NCBI RefSeq assembly: GCF_015706575.1
Contig: NW_024037069.1
Location: 32,819,315 to 32,883,314 of the forward strand
Direction of reading: 5' to 3'
DNA: 64,000 nucleotides
DNA from: Patiria miniata
Taxonomy: Eukaryota > Echinodermata > Asteroidea > Valvatida > Asterinidae
Position 1 is the first letter of the stretch, and the number at the start of each line of letters is the position of its first letter. Below are positions 1-13,700 of the stretch, one piece after another. A program made the position numbers and the translations under genes. The notes beneath the pieces are model-generated. The model saw nothing but the letters and a program-made list of their open reading frames with translations, searched no databases and was not told the origin of the DNA.

Positions 1-1919
1 AGGTCAACCCCTTGCATTTTTTTCAATTTTGGCCAAAAAATGAAAATGCTCCAAACTTTCTGGAAAGATGCCTAAGGGACCCTTGAACGCATTTCAACTG
101 GATTTCTGGCGAAAATTGCATTTAAAAAGAAATAATCTGTCAATATTTTGGGGCAAAATCAGTCAAAACTATTAATGTTTTCTTCAAAAAAATGATTCTT
201 TTTGCCCAAATCTTCGCAATTATAGGCTGCCTCAATATTGAATGATACTCCCCTTCCATCAAGAGTCATTTCTGCGAACTTTGAAGTAAAGTCATTTTTT
301 GGCTAAATTTGATCAAAAAAGTAAGGTTTATCCCTTGCATTTTTTTTCAATTTTGGCCAAAAAATGAAATTGCTCCAAACTTTCTGGAGAGATGCCTAAG
401 GGACCTTAGAACACATTTCAACTGGATTTCTGGCGAAAGTTGCATTTGAAAAGAAATAATTTGTTAATATTTTGGGGCAAAATCAGTCAAAAGTATTAAT
501 GTTTTCTTCAAAAAAATGATTCTTTTTGCCCAAATCTTCGCAATTATAGGCTGCCTCAATATTGAATGATACTCCCCTTCCATCAAGAGTCATTTTTGCG
601 AAGTTTGAAGAAAAGTCATTTTTTTGGCCAAATTTGATCAAAAAAGTAAGGTTTACCCCTTGCATTTTTTTCAATTTTGGCCAAAAAATGAAATTGCTCC
701 AAACTTTCTGGAAAGATGCCTGAGGGACCCTAGAACGCATTTCAACTGGATTTCTGGCGAAAATTGCATTTGAAAAGAAATAATGCGTCAATATTTAAGG
801 GTAAAATCAGTCAAAACTATTAATGTTTTCTTCAAAAAATGATTCTTTTTGCCCAAATCTTCGCAATTATAGGCTGCCTCAATATTGAATGATACTCCCC
901 TTCCATCAAGAGTCATTTCTGCGAAGTTTGAAGAAAAGTCATTTTTTGGCCAAATTTGATCAAAAAGTAAGGTTAACCCCTTGCATTTTTTTCAATTTTG
1001 GCCAAAAAATGAAAATGCTCCAAACTTTCTGGAAAGATGCCTAAGGGACCCTTGAACGCATTTCAACTGGATTTCTGGCGAAAATTGCATTTAAAAAGAA
1101 ATAATTTGTCAATATTTTGGGGCAAAATCAGTCAAAACTATTAATGTTTTCTTCAAAAAAATGATTCTTTTTGCCCAAATCTTCGCAATTATAGGCTGCC
1201 TCAATATTGAATGATACTCCCCTTCCATCAAGAGTCATTTTTGCGAAGTTTGAAGAAAAGTCATTTTTTTGGCCAAATTTGATCAAAAAAGTAAGGTTTA
1301 CCCCTTGCATTTTTTTCAATTTTGGCCAAAAAATGAAATTGCTCCAAACTTTCTGGAAAGATGCCTGATGGACACTTGAACGCATTTCAACTGGATTTCT
1401 GGCGAAAATTGCATTTAAAAAGAAATAATTTGTCAATATTTTGGGGCAAAATCAGTCAAAACTATTAATGTTTTCTTCAAAAAAAAGAAAGATTCTTTTT
1501 GCCCAAATCTTCACAATTATAGCTGCCTCAATATTGAATGATACTCCCCTTCCATCAAGAGTCATTTCTGTGAAGTTCGAAGAAAAGTCTTTTTTGGGGC
1601 CAAAGTTGATCAAAAAGTAAGGTTAACCCCTTGTATTTTTTTTCAATTTTGACCAAAAAATGAAATTGCTCCAAATTTTCTGGAAAGATGCCTAAGGGAC
1701 CTTGGACGCATTTCAACTGGATTTCTGGCGAAAATTGCATTTGAAAAGAAATAATGCGTCAATATTTTGGGGCAAAGTTTGAAGTAAAGTCATTTTATGG
1801 CCAAATTTGATCAAAAAGTAAGGTTAACCCCTTGCATTTTTTTTGATTTTGGCCAAAAAATGAAAAAAAAATCCAAACTTTCTTGAAAGATGCCTAAGGG
1901 ACCCTAGAACGCATTTCAA
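1..1919. repeat. Satellite array, unit about 324 bp, about 6 copies
   Basis: The landmark AGGTTWACCCCTTGCATTTT recurs at 1, 324, 649, 970, 1294, 1620 and 1821, giving spacings of 321-326 and then 201 (an internally deleted last unit). Units are A/T-rich with few differences. The window starts inside the array. Apparent minus-strand reading frames of about 102 codons recur only because the unit does. Confidence 0.95.
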
Positions 1920-3261
1920 GATTAACATCATTCTAAATGTATGCCCTTTTCAATTTACTCAATGTGTTTTGGAACTAAAATTTGTTTTAATTAAAAAATA
2001 GCAAATTTTCATCCAAAAGTGAATTTGCAAGGGGTTAACCATTATCATTTTAGATTAAAGTTTGACTCTTTCCAATTTTCAACAAAATTACAATTTAACC
2101 AAAATTTAGCAGAGGAATTGCAGAAGGCTTTCCAAAATTGTTCAAGGGGTGAATAAGAGATTGATGAAAATCAAACCCTTGGATTATTCCATTTATCTGA
2201 GCCCCCCAGGGAGAACAGTACACAGACAACTGATGGAGCTACCATGATAACATAACATGGAATAAATTAATAAATAAATGATCAATTGTGACAGAAATTA
2301 AAAGAAACGCAATGCTCTAAATTCAAACTATGATTTATTGAAATAAAAACCCAAACACTTTGCAAGTATAGCCTAAACTGGGACCCAAAGTTAGGAAAAA
2401 AATTGATTTGTGATTCGCAGATTAAAGGCTTATGTTAATACACAGATTTGCATGGACTGAATACAGTAAAATTAACGTTTTTAATTGGGTTGCATGAAAG
2501 AGGTATTTTGAAATTCTGTCGCACACAGAAACTAATTACACAATTTATTTTTAAAAATAATTTTTATGTTTTTATTTTTAAGGACAGCCAATCATGTTTC
2601 TAAAATAGATAAATTTGTTGTATCCATTTGTGGGGTTACTCACTGTGCGTCATGTCTTTCAATAAGTCTTTTAAAACAAACCTGTATTCTTTTACTGACA
2701 TTTCTTTAACCCTGTATGTTACAGGCAAAAATTATTGAGGTTTTCCCTTCTTACAAAATGATTTCAAAAACTGACTAAAAAGCGTCAAACTATTTGAACT
2801 GAAGGTTTTGTTTCTTTTATTGGTAGAGTAGATCATTTACAGCTATCCAAAACGTAACTGGTAAAATTACTGCTGAAAAGCATACTTGGTTTAAAAATAG
2901 TAATGGCACTAAACTCCCTGTAAATTTTTTTTTTTTCTGGCATGCTGTCATTTTGAAGAAAATAAAAGAAGGTCCTTTCCTTTTTCGAAATTTCCTTTAG
3001 TAATTTGTTTTGAATTCAGCGAAGCTGTTAATGGGTGCGTGCAACACACTCGAGCGTGGTTGCTATAATTCAGCGGTTTACTGTGTGACAATGTGTAGCT
3101 GCAATTCACTGAATGAGAACATGTCCCGGACGCTGATTTCAGGCACAATTCAAAACATGACTCGGCAAAGTTTTGAATTGCAATCGAGATCCTAGAATTG
3201 TGGTGGTTTTTTGGGGAAAATACAGCATTCACTGAGCTAAAACTTCATCAGGTTGATAGTT
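1920..3261. other. A/T-rich spacer downstream of ECPAS
   Basis: No gene, RNA or clear repeat recognised. The first 120 bp (to about 2,040) still carry scattered satellite-like words such as AAGGGGTTAACC. The ends of possible longer ECPAS transcripts would fall here (TTTATT near 2,334 and 2,816). Confidence 0.5.
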
Positions 3262-3434
3262 CAGGGGTGTGAGTGGCCACTGATAAAAATAGCTGAAAAC
3301 AGCTGAAAAAGGTGTAAAAAAGCTAAACTCTGGAAATCTCCTATACTTTTGTACACAGCAAGTGAAGGAAAAAAGCTGAAATCCAAAACAAAAAAAGCTG
3401 AAACCAGCTTTTAAGCTGAGATTTCACCCCCCTG
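3262..3434. mobile_element. MITE family A (CAGGGGTGTGA termini), copy 1
   Basis: About 173 bp beginning CAGGGGTGTGAGTG and ending CACCCCCCTG, with AGCTGAAAACAGCTGAAAAA and related words inside. Matches copies at 50,783 and 60,076. The right end has a small C-run difference. Confidence 0.8.
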
Positions 3435-4045
3435 ATAGTTGTTAAGCACCCTTCTTTAGATTTTGAGCACTTTTGTTGCTTCAAACGTAAGAAAAATAAA
3501 TACATAAATGGCAAATGATGTACTCTACCTTTAAAGTCCAGTGGCACTCTTGAAAATGAATTCACACACTTGACAAAGACTGATTAATTTACCATGACCT
3601 TTGAATGGATCCTAACAATAAAGTAATACATTCTCATTCAATGTATACACAATCTGATACAATGTAATACATTGAGAATACATGTATACAATGCAAAAGA
3701 TGCCAGTGCTATGGAGAGCCTGTTGCATCCACAATGATGACCTGTCTATTTGCATGTGACAAATCTCTCCTTTCAATTATTGCACGTTAAACTTAAAACC
3801 ACACCAATTAAAGAGGTAAGATTTGTTTGAATCGTTCAAAATAAAATAGGATTATTTTGCTGACAATATTACATTGACAGTGTAGGATTATTAATTGCCC
3901 TTTTAAAGTTTTTGCTTTCCCTGAACTGTCAAATCTATGTTTTTGCCATCGGGCACTTTGTACAACTTTTTCTTGAAATTTATACATAAAAAGAAAAGTT
4001 AACACTCTGGGGGAAGAAACATTAAAAAATGAATTTAACAATCCT

Positions 4046-4487
4046 TTAAAGGGAATGTACATCTTTTGCTTTTGCTGCAATTTTCAGAAATAAATGGATT
4101 TGGAGGATTAATATGTTATAACAAATATTGTTAAACTGACTTGCTTCACGTTTTGGGTTCGGAGATGCTGGGAAATCCAAGAAAACCAACCATGTTCTTG
4201 TAGTCTGGTTCCCTGACCCCACTTAAGATGAGGCGGAGCAATTTATAGACTTTGGGGAATTGTAAGGTCAGAGAATCAGTCTAGAAGGCTTGTACCCCTT
4301 CACGGGTTATTGCAATGAAAATGCAGAATAACTAAATGTGAAAAATTAGGAGCAATTTAAAAACAAAGAAGCCAGTTTTCTCCAACGCTGGTCTGCCTAC
4401 CAGCTTTGGAAAAATACAAGTTTTCTTGAAAATGTCAGCACACCAGGAGCCACGATTTTACAGGATGCTTAAGACTGTCATTCCCTA
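4046..4487. mobile_element. TTAA-ended MITE family B, truncated inverted copy
   Basis: Starts TTAAAGGGAATGTACATC and carries, in reverse order, the same internal landmarks as copies at 29,306 and 52,611 (GTAGTCTGGTTCCCTGACC, CAACGCTGGTCTGCCTACCAGC, ACAGGATGCTTAAGAC). It breaks off near 4,487. Lies just 3' of the ECPAS stop. Confidence 0.8.
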
Positions 4488-4577
4488 ACAATCCAGTCAG
4501 AAAAATGGTGCTGCAACTCCGTCTCAGAACCAGTTTCTCATAAATAAAGAAGCCATTGTAGTTAACTACCTTGCCTG

Positions 4578-4600
4578 GGGACACACACACACACACACAC
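4578..4600. repeat. (CA)n microsatellite
   Basis: About 11 CA units, 8 bp past the ECPAS stop codon. Confidence 0.95.
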
Positions 4601-4607
4601 TAGTCAG

Positions 4608-4786
4608 TTATGATTGGCTCTCTTCACCCTGATCAGCCGGTTCTCTCTGGATATATTGCTCCAGTTCCTTCCTCAGCTGTCGACTCCTGTCTTTGAGGCT
4701 GGGCTCCGAGTCCGAGGTCATGCCTAGTAGGGCATCTTCCAAGTTGGACAACATGTCTGCACTCAGCAATGCTATTTGGTTGATAT
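4608..4786 (-). CDS. ECPAS: ECPAS coding exon 47 (terminal exon)
   Basis: Residues 1855-1913, [19 protein letters not shown] to QGEESQS, then TAA at 4,608-4,610. [10 protein letters not shown] resembles the LLKKTLENLE tail of vertebrates. A (CA)n microsatellite follows 8 bp past the stop. Confidence 0.94.
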
Positions 4787-7700
4787 CTGGAAGGAGGAAC
4801 ATCATAACTTGGCAATCAAAATGGATAACAACAACGCTTCAAAGAAATTACTACCTCACAGACTTAAAAGAGGAGAAATCTTTGCCGTCTTTATTGAATG
4901 TAAGCAAGAGTGGGCAGAATGTTCCCCCTCACAAGTCTAGCCTTGATCCCGCCCCCAATATCACTTTTCTATTGAACCAAAATGTAAACCTATGCAAAGA
5001 GAATGAATTGTGGTAAAGTGCCCTGCCTAAGGACATGCAGAACATACAGCATAAGCCTGAACAACTTATTGATGAATTCAATCAGTCACAGATAAAGTAG
5101 CGCTACTTACCTTTTAGTTTAGTAACTAGATTTTCCAGAATAGTTAGAGCTTGTCTCCTGATTGCAACATACTTGACAATACCTGCGAACAAAATATCAA
5201 ATTCAGTCACGTTAGAAAATTCACCGCGTAAAGCTCATTATTATAAAGGGTTCACAATAAAATGTTACTCTGCCTCAATTTCCAGATATTGAGTCAGAGA
5301 ATGACCACTGTGCTGTTGTTCTAATGACCTTTAACAAAAGGTCATCCTAATTTAAATATTTACAAGCACAAACGCAAGCACACACAGTCGTACATATTGG
5401 GGTTATGGGGTACCACTATTGCCCACCTTTACTTCCCTACTATTGTTCTCCTTGGTTTCTATGGACATCCCTAACACTTTGGCTTATCTGATGTGGGGTA
5501 CCAAGACCAATTTGCGGGGTACCGTTGACCCTATTGCTGCTCTTTGTCCTCAGTACCCCGTAAGTACCAATATGTAAGTACGCCGTGTTGCACATGTATG
5601 CATACTTCAAAACATGTCCAATAAGACTACAAGGAGACTAAAAATGAAGCAGTTTGATATCATCCACTTTTCTGACCATCTATCATTTCTGTCAAAACAA
5701 CAAACGAGTTGCTGTTAGTGGCATTTGGCTCTTGAAGTCCATTCTAAGTTTTAAGTGCAGGAGTTTGACATGTACATGCGACAGCTCAAAAATTGATTGT
5801 GCTAGTTCATATCGTGCCAGCAGTTTTTCTTTCCAATAACATCGTCTACATGTTGGTAAAAATTCCTTGCCTACCTAGACATCGGCAGAGATCGGGGATA
5901 ATGCGGATGAGAATGCTAGACAGAAACTTGCTTTCAATATTGTCGATTCCTGGAGAAAGGAACATCAACCTGTAAAATATAAAAGTAAACAAAAATCTCA
6001 TGTCTCATACTTTTTCATCTTCAATCAGAACACGCGTGGATGGGAATCTGAATAGGAAAGTTGGGACTGCCATTGAAGTTGGTAAACGGGAAGTGGCTTC
6101 AGCTGGTTTCATAGGCACATGTGTTATTACAAGCTTCAGTAAGGCCAACAAAATAACATTTCTGCTTCCAGTTACCCGACCAACCCTAATTTGATGGCGC
6201 GACCCTAAAGTTTTTATTGCGAAGTTTAAAAAAAAAAAAAAAAAAAAAACACAAGGAAAAAAAGCATTAAAATTGTCAATTCCATATCACCCTGGATGCT
6301 TCGCAACAACCTATGGACATCAAAAATGCTTATATAACTACTGCTGTCCGTATTTTCACGTTGTAAAGAATGAAAGCGCCCAAGTTAGTTAACCAACTTT
6401 GAAATTGGTCGGCTGACTCCGTTTTTTCCAAGATGAAAAGAAAGTGTTTCTTGGCAACGCACAAGAGAGAGCCTGGTGAAAGAACATGCGGCGCGCCATG
6501 CATGCAACGATGGTTCCCAACACTAGATAACAGCAAGAATGGTATGAATGAAAGGGGCGGGAGCCGGCGTGGTGCACGCTCGAACTTCGGCAACGTGAAA
6601 GTTGTCACGCAAACAGCGTTAAAAATGATAAAAGTTAAAAATGCTTTGTGGTGTGAAATACACCTCGACAGTTGATCAGCATAAAAAAAGTGCAAAAAAA
6701 ATTATTTCAGACCTATCGACCCAATTCTGAAACTGACATGTGATCGGAAGCAGAACAAATTTTGTTTAGCCTAAGAACAATTTTCAAGGAGTTGAAATGG
6801 AATGGCTCTCTGTCTTACCTGTCCAAGAAGAGACCTAGAGCCTTGAGGATGGTGACTTGCATCTTGAAGGTGCTTGCCTGTAGGCCCTCGGAGAGATAAC
6901 GACACAGATCCTGGTGGAACAAATCTACAAAGAAAATGTGAACAATTCTCATAAGTTTATTACAATAGGAGTAATCAGAACTCCCCTACATTATGCTCCA
7001 GTGATCAGCAGAGCAATAGAAGGGACGATTGCATCGCCTCTTCAAGCACCGGTCCATTCCCACCACCCATTCTGAGCCAAGGAAGAAACCCAGACAGGTC
7101 GTGAAACTGTGCTCCATCCAGTAAGTTCGAGTCCAGTTGTCTCATTTTTTTTTTTAATCTACTAAAACTCTTCTATATTGTTGTTTAGTTCTGACCTTGT
7201 GTTTGTCTCTCTCGTGGCCAGGCTTTGCCCAGACTCTCGTAGGCACACTCCTGTAGCTTGAGTTTCTGGTCTTGTCTGGAACGGACTGACTCCTCATCAG
7301 AATCATCCGAATCATCCTTCTTGTCCTGAAACAAATAAAGAGTTTGAGGAATATAATTGGAATTTATAAAATATAAAAAGTGACCCTAAGCTTGCAAAAT
7401 GCAACACAGTGCATCAAGTGTAAAAGTCTGTGGGGCCTTGTTGCATTGAGCCACCAACACCAACAAGTGGATAAACGGCCAGTTATGAGACAATGAGAGC
7501 TAGTCCCATTGAATAATGCCACAGTTGTATCCCGCTGCAGTTGGTGACCAAAGACTCTGAGGCAGTTTGGCCTTGAGACTTTTGACCTGATGGATCTTGC
7601 TACACCGAGCAGGCTTGTCATTTAGACAAGTGTTGCATGTTGTTGCAAGGTGAAGGGTTTCTAGACATAATACCATGTAGAATTACAAGACATTGATCTT

Positions 7701-10700
7701 GGAAGTAACAAAAAAAGGGAGAAATCCCAAGCTTATCAAGACACTTTATACAGTGTTTTTAAATTGTTCAATAGCATAACTACTGTGAAGTGAACAATGA
7801 GGATATCAGCTGACCCAAGGAAAAGTTGCATGCCTGTATGACATCAAACAATTGACCCTACTTTTATAAAGGGCTTGTTTGAAAACACAGGCTCGTAAAA
7901 AAATACGGGCACGTCGGAAAAACAGATTTCTTTCAGAAAATAATGACAACTATTAAAGTGCACCTATAAGTCACCTAAAAGATCAAATAAAGTTATTTAA
8001 AGATTAAAAATAACCGAATATCAAGCAAGAATTTAAAGACCTCCGCTTTACCTTGGAGACTATCGGGAAGAGAATCTGAGAGAGTTCCTCAAACCTATCG
8101 ATGCCGTGAGCCTCTAAGACAGAAGACAAGCACTCTAAGGCTGCTATCTTGTAGTCAATGCGTTCCTTCTTACATTCCTTGAAGACAGCTGTAAGAATCG
8201 TCTCCATGGTGGGCTGCTCGGGACCAGCGTTGTTTGGGTTCTGAAGGGCAGTTCTAAAAAGTAAAACCAAAAAAAAATCACTTTCGTGAATGATCATGAT
8301 TCCAAAAAGATATCACGGAACATCTTGAAAAGAATTTAAGTGTTCCACTGACCACACCTGGTAAATGATACAAACTTCATAATGAAAGGTTTGCGGAAAC
8401 ACCATGTGCGAATAATTTTCAGAACCATTCTCTTAGTTGAGAAATTATTTGCACATGGCGTTTCTGCAAACCTTTCATTATTTAGTATCTCCACCATGCA
8501 AAGCCTCAAATCTTACTGATTCAAACTTCCATTTTTCTTGAAAATGACAGCACGCCAGGTGCCATGATTTCACAGGATGCTTGAGACTAATATTCATTTA
8601 CGTCAAGTAAGGTATTGCATAATAATTTGGTATTTTTGTTGTATATTACCTTTAAAAGATAAGTTTTCTGGATCTCTTCTGTGACTTTTGCAATGAAGTT
8701 GTGTTATGTGCAACCTTGTTTGGTATGCACAGAATTGGACCTAATAGAGTAATATATTTACCTGCAAGACGTACACACTGTTGAGATTGCCCTGAGAAGC
8801 TCGTCCTGTGAAAAGGAGGAAAACATTGGAATTCTTAGGCAACTGAAATCAAGAAGACACTGGCTCAATGCTGTTACCTGCTTCAGAAGTATATCTTCTG
8901 GGGAGAGCCAAGCTAATAAAACAAAGAGTTGGGTCTCCAACCAACTTGGAAGAAGAAAAAGTAGCCAGCTAGTGAAAAAATGGCTTGCAGTTTGATATAT
9001 GGGACCAGATCAAAACAAAGGGTCAACATTTTCTCATTTTTGCTCAATGGCCTTGGTTTTTACACCACATGAAAAGAGATGTTCGTGGAACAAACTATAC
9101 ACAAAACATTTTCAATTTTAATATTTTTCTCGATAGCGTAAAACTAGGCTGGAATTTTTTTTTGAGAATTCAATTGTGATTTTTCCATGTTTTGGTGGAC
9201 TCCACACAACTTAACAAAGAATTCTGTACTGGGGAGACCCAAATAAATAATGACGGAGTATTAATTGAGTAAACCTAGCTACCTTTCCGTCCCATGTCCT
9301 GCCAGCCAGCCCTCCGACCAACGCCCCGAGTAGCCTCCCTAGGTGTGGCGGGTGTAAGTTGGAGCCTAGCTTCTTAGCCACGGTGCTCATGGCCCTGGCT
9401 GCTTGGGCTTTACGCGGCCAGGATTGAGAACCTAGAGATTCCTGGGTTAAGGTGACAATCTCTGACAGATACAGCTTGATTCCGCTCTCCGTACCTAAAC
9501 GAGATTAAAAGATTAAAAAGACAGTTTACACAATTCTTGCAACCTTCTTAAAAATTCCAATTTAAACTATAAATGCTCAAGGTTGTTTTTTTAACCGACA
9601 CTGATTAAAAAAAAGGTTGAACCCATGAAGGCCCATTGAACTAATATTTGCATAAGTTCTGCTAGAGTTTTGGAAGTTCTTATGCTCAGGCATGCCAATG
9701 AGAACTCGCACACAAAAATTGGAAATTTCAAAGTTTGCAAGACTCTCTGCAGTATTTTTTTCCCTTCAATTTGTAATGGCATTTAAGAGAAGTCAAAAAG
9801 AGGAAATCAGCTGATCTGAGGCAAGTTGCTGGCCATATGCCCGTTTCATCATTATTAAAGCAGCTTGTTGAGTAAACACTGTTAGAAGCAGTTGACGAAG
9901 CAGGCAAAATGTTGGTGAAGACAAACGCATATAAAGTGGTTTAGTGCTTTAGGTTAAAAGCTCTCTTTTCTCAAGTTCTGTTGACCAATCATCTCACCTG
10001 GAGTGGAGTCTAGCCACACCTCCTCCCACACGCAATCTTTGTCCTCGTTACGTCCGCTTACTGTCAAACAAAGAAGCCATAAAACAACTTTTATCAAAAA
10101 AGAGCTACAACTTTTGATTTGTTACGCCGACTGAAGACTACTCCAGCAAACACAATAAGAAGTGATTAAAAACATGTTGCCAAGCTCACATGTGTTGATG
10201 TTTCTTAAATTTCAAGAAGCGTGCATACTTTTCGTCAATTTGTAAAAATGCTATTGGTCGGAGGAGCATTGAGTAGTGGGCACATCAATTCATAGTGTCA
10301 CCGAATTAGTGTTTAGACTTATCTTACAACCAAAACTAGTATACAAATAATGAGTCGTGCAATGGTGAGAATATTTTCATGAGTTGAAAGATTAAATGTT
10401 CCATGGAACATTCCATCTTTCAACGAATGAAAATATTCTCACCATTGCACGAATGCAAAACATTCATTATTTGTTTTATATAACATCCAAGTAGATCTTT
10501 GTCATTCGATTGGAGGATGAAACTGTAAGAACGAGCAAAACTCACAAAATTGTATCATATTCACTACTTTTTTTCCAGCTTGTTCAAGGCAAACAAAGGT
10601 TTGAAATTGACATTGTAAGTTTTTAAAATCATGTAAAAAATTCATCAAGGCAACTGCATCTACTTCAACGCAAGTCTTGTGCTGCTAAAACGCATGATAT

Positions 10701-13700
10701 GGTCTAAATAGCGCAAATATAGCGCTGGGCCCCGGCTGTACGTCTTAGCGTGCGCACGACGAGCAATAGATCAAAAGGGATGGGACGAAAATGCACGGTG
10801 AATGGAACCAAAAATGCACGGTTATGACGTAGGCCGTGCAATGGTTCGATTAATGAATGCTGCATGACCTTCAATCCTCCAATCAAATGACAAGGATTTA
10901 CTTGGGTGTTATATAACAGTCACTATTGATGTGACACTGCGCTTACATACAAGCGCGATTTGCTTGCAGCCAGTGCATGTTCGACTGATATGGTTTTCGA
11001 TTGCACGCATGCCTCAGATTAAGAACGTGTGTCACCCATGTAAATCTACGTCAAAGCACTGGAGATTTTCCAGAAACAGTTTGGTTTCAAATCTACAATT
11101 TTTAAACCTTTTCACCATGATATCTTTGAATACTTCAAAATTATAGAGAAATTAGGTGGTACCTTTCTCCTTCTTGACATGCATAGCCAGGAACGCTAGT
11201 GGCATGGCCAGGGCATTGTGCTTCTTGAATGTATCTGGGCAGTGTCTGGACATAGCTTGTAAGGTCACACCGCAGGCTGTATGCAGCGCCTCATCTGTCA
11301 GAATGGACAAATCAAAAAAAGTGACATTACTGTGTATGCAGCGCCTCATCTGTCAAAATAGACAAATCAAAAAAAGGACATTACTCTGCAAGTCACAAAG
11401 TTAAAAACAAAACAAAATCGAATCCATGAAAAACCCCAGGAGCCTCAGTTGCCAGAACTTTCATGACACTTTTCCAATTTTTTTTTTTGGGCACACTGTG
11501 ATTGTTTTCCTGTATACTGCAATGATTTGTTTACTTAATGTTCCCTTTGTAAATCACTTTTGCGAGTCCATCTGGGACTAGATTGTGCTATGTTGTTGCT
11601 GTTTGTTGTTGTTGTTTATTGCTGTTACTGCTATTTGTTTCGTGGTCATCAATACCATCACCCTGTTCGAGTCTGTGTCTTTGGTCACGAACAAAATTGA
11701 ATCTTTACCCGCGCTTATCGCTAAGACAGCTCTGACTTACCGTCTTTTTCGGTGTACCAAGTTTTCAGTCTGGTGATCAGCTTCTGCACGCTACTGTCTT
11801 TGGCAATCTGCATATCAAAAACAATCAAAACCAACCACAAACTAATCAAAACCAATCAAAGCCAATCACAACCAATCAAAGCCAATCAAAATCAATCAAA
11901 ACCAATCAAAGCCAATCAAAACCAATCAAAATCAATCAAAGCCAATCAAAATCAATCAAAGCCAATCAAAACCAATCAAAGCCAATCAAAACCAATCAAA
12001 ACCAATTTAACCAATTTCACCAAATGAAACCAATTAAATTGGCAACTGTCAATATTAGAATGGTGCTGAAAGCCACTGATTACTAAGTTCAGAAATTATC
12101 ATGTTGTTACCCCTGATTGAAGGGCTTATTGTATTTCTGGATCTATCATACCAACATATCTTGAGCTTTGATCACTGGGACCCTTTGAGCCATGCACCAC
12201 AATAAAAATGAAATGGAAAATGAAAGGGAGTTTTTGGAAAAACACGTAAGCTTTAAATTTTGATATGTAAATCGGGATTGCTGAGGGCAGCATTGTGCAT
12301 ACATCTTAATTGAATTCAACGGAGCGTGCTGATTGGTTCTTACCGCAATCAGGTGGCCAATAGCCGTGGCATTGCTTTTACGGACAGCGGGGCTCTTATC
12401 GTTCAGGCCGGTGAGGAACGCACTCAAAAGCTTCCCTGGACGGGCAGAAACAAAACTCAAAGGAAAAATCAATATAATTAAAACTGACAAATGAAAAAAA
12501 AGGCTGTACCTTGTGGAATTTTGAAAATCTTAAAGTTAGAAACAAAAAAGTCGGAAATCAATGTAAATAGAATATTTAAAAATACTTTTCAGCCTTCCTC
12601 CGCCTTCCTTGAAAAGTAGTCTAGAAGAATGCCTGTAATACTTATCTCCTTAATTGTTACCCTTCATGAAAATAAAAAAAACATTGCTACAGTTACAACA
12701 ACATTTCTTAATTCAAAGACTTACCGGCATATGGGGACAGATCCAATGGACACTGATGACACAGAAGAATGATGAAGCTAGAACATCCAGCCTGGAATAC
12801 AGACATAAAGCAGAAATAGCAAGCATTGATTCTACTGGCAAGATCTGCAATGGGTATGGACACTCAGGCTATCAAGATAATGATTTGATAAGTACTGTCT
12901 ACTCGGTGCTGTCCATGGGGAGTGTGGCCTAGTGTTTAGGGTTCGTGACTCATGATCAGAGGGTCAGGGGTTCGAATCCAGCTGCTGGCCATACGTTGTG
13001 TCCTTGTGCAAGCCACTCCATCCCCACTTGCCTCTCTCCACCCAGGAGTATAAATGGGTACCGGCATTAGCTGGGGAGTAACCTGCGATGGACTAGCATC
13101 CCATCCAGGGGGAGTAGAAATATTCTCTGTTGTTTCATGCTACTGAAACCGGAGATAAACGCCGGCCTGATGGGCCACATTGGCTCGTGACAGACTTTAC
13201 TTTATAACTAATCAGTGCTGTCAGCGAGCTTGCAAAACAAATCACAAGCTTGCTTTGGTAGGACTCGAACCCACGACCTGCTGCTTACTTGTGCAGGTGT
13301 CTTAACGTGACTGGCTGGCCGGTTTGAATCTGATATAGCAGTGGGCATCACAATCAATATCTTGTATTAAAATTAACATTGGTACCATACGAAGATGCTA
13401 TGGAAAAGGTGCTATGGGCTCCGTGCACAAGTACCCCCTCAACGGTAAGAAAGGGAGAGTTAGGGGAGACCACTGCGAGAGATATTTGAACGCATTGCTG
13501 ACGACACCTGACGCTCACGCAAAGACAATATGGCTTTGTGCACATTGAGAAACAAACTTAGTTGTGCGTACTTCACGTCATATACTTGCAAACCAGTACA
13601 TGAAAAAGGTGTGTCCCTTTCATTGGCTCTCAAAAGTGGTCAAAAGCGCCCTCTACTGTCCCTCCAGTCTAAAGCATACCTTCGTTCCCATGCCGATGCC

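Noticed and set aside
483..1436. Two nearly identical 102-codon minus-strand frames
   Set aside because: Consequence of the 324-bp satellite; no start context or domain.
11752..12027. Plus-strand [10 protein letters not shown] repeat protein
   Set aside because: Decamer minisatellite in an ECPAS intron; antisense to the gene and no other coding sign.
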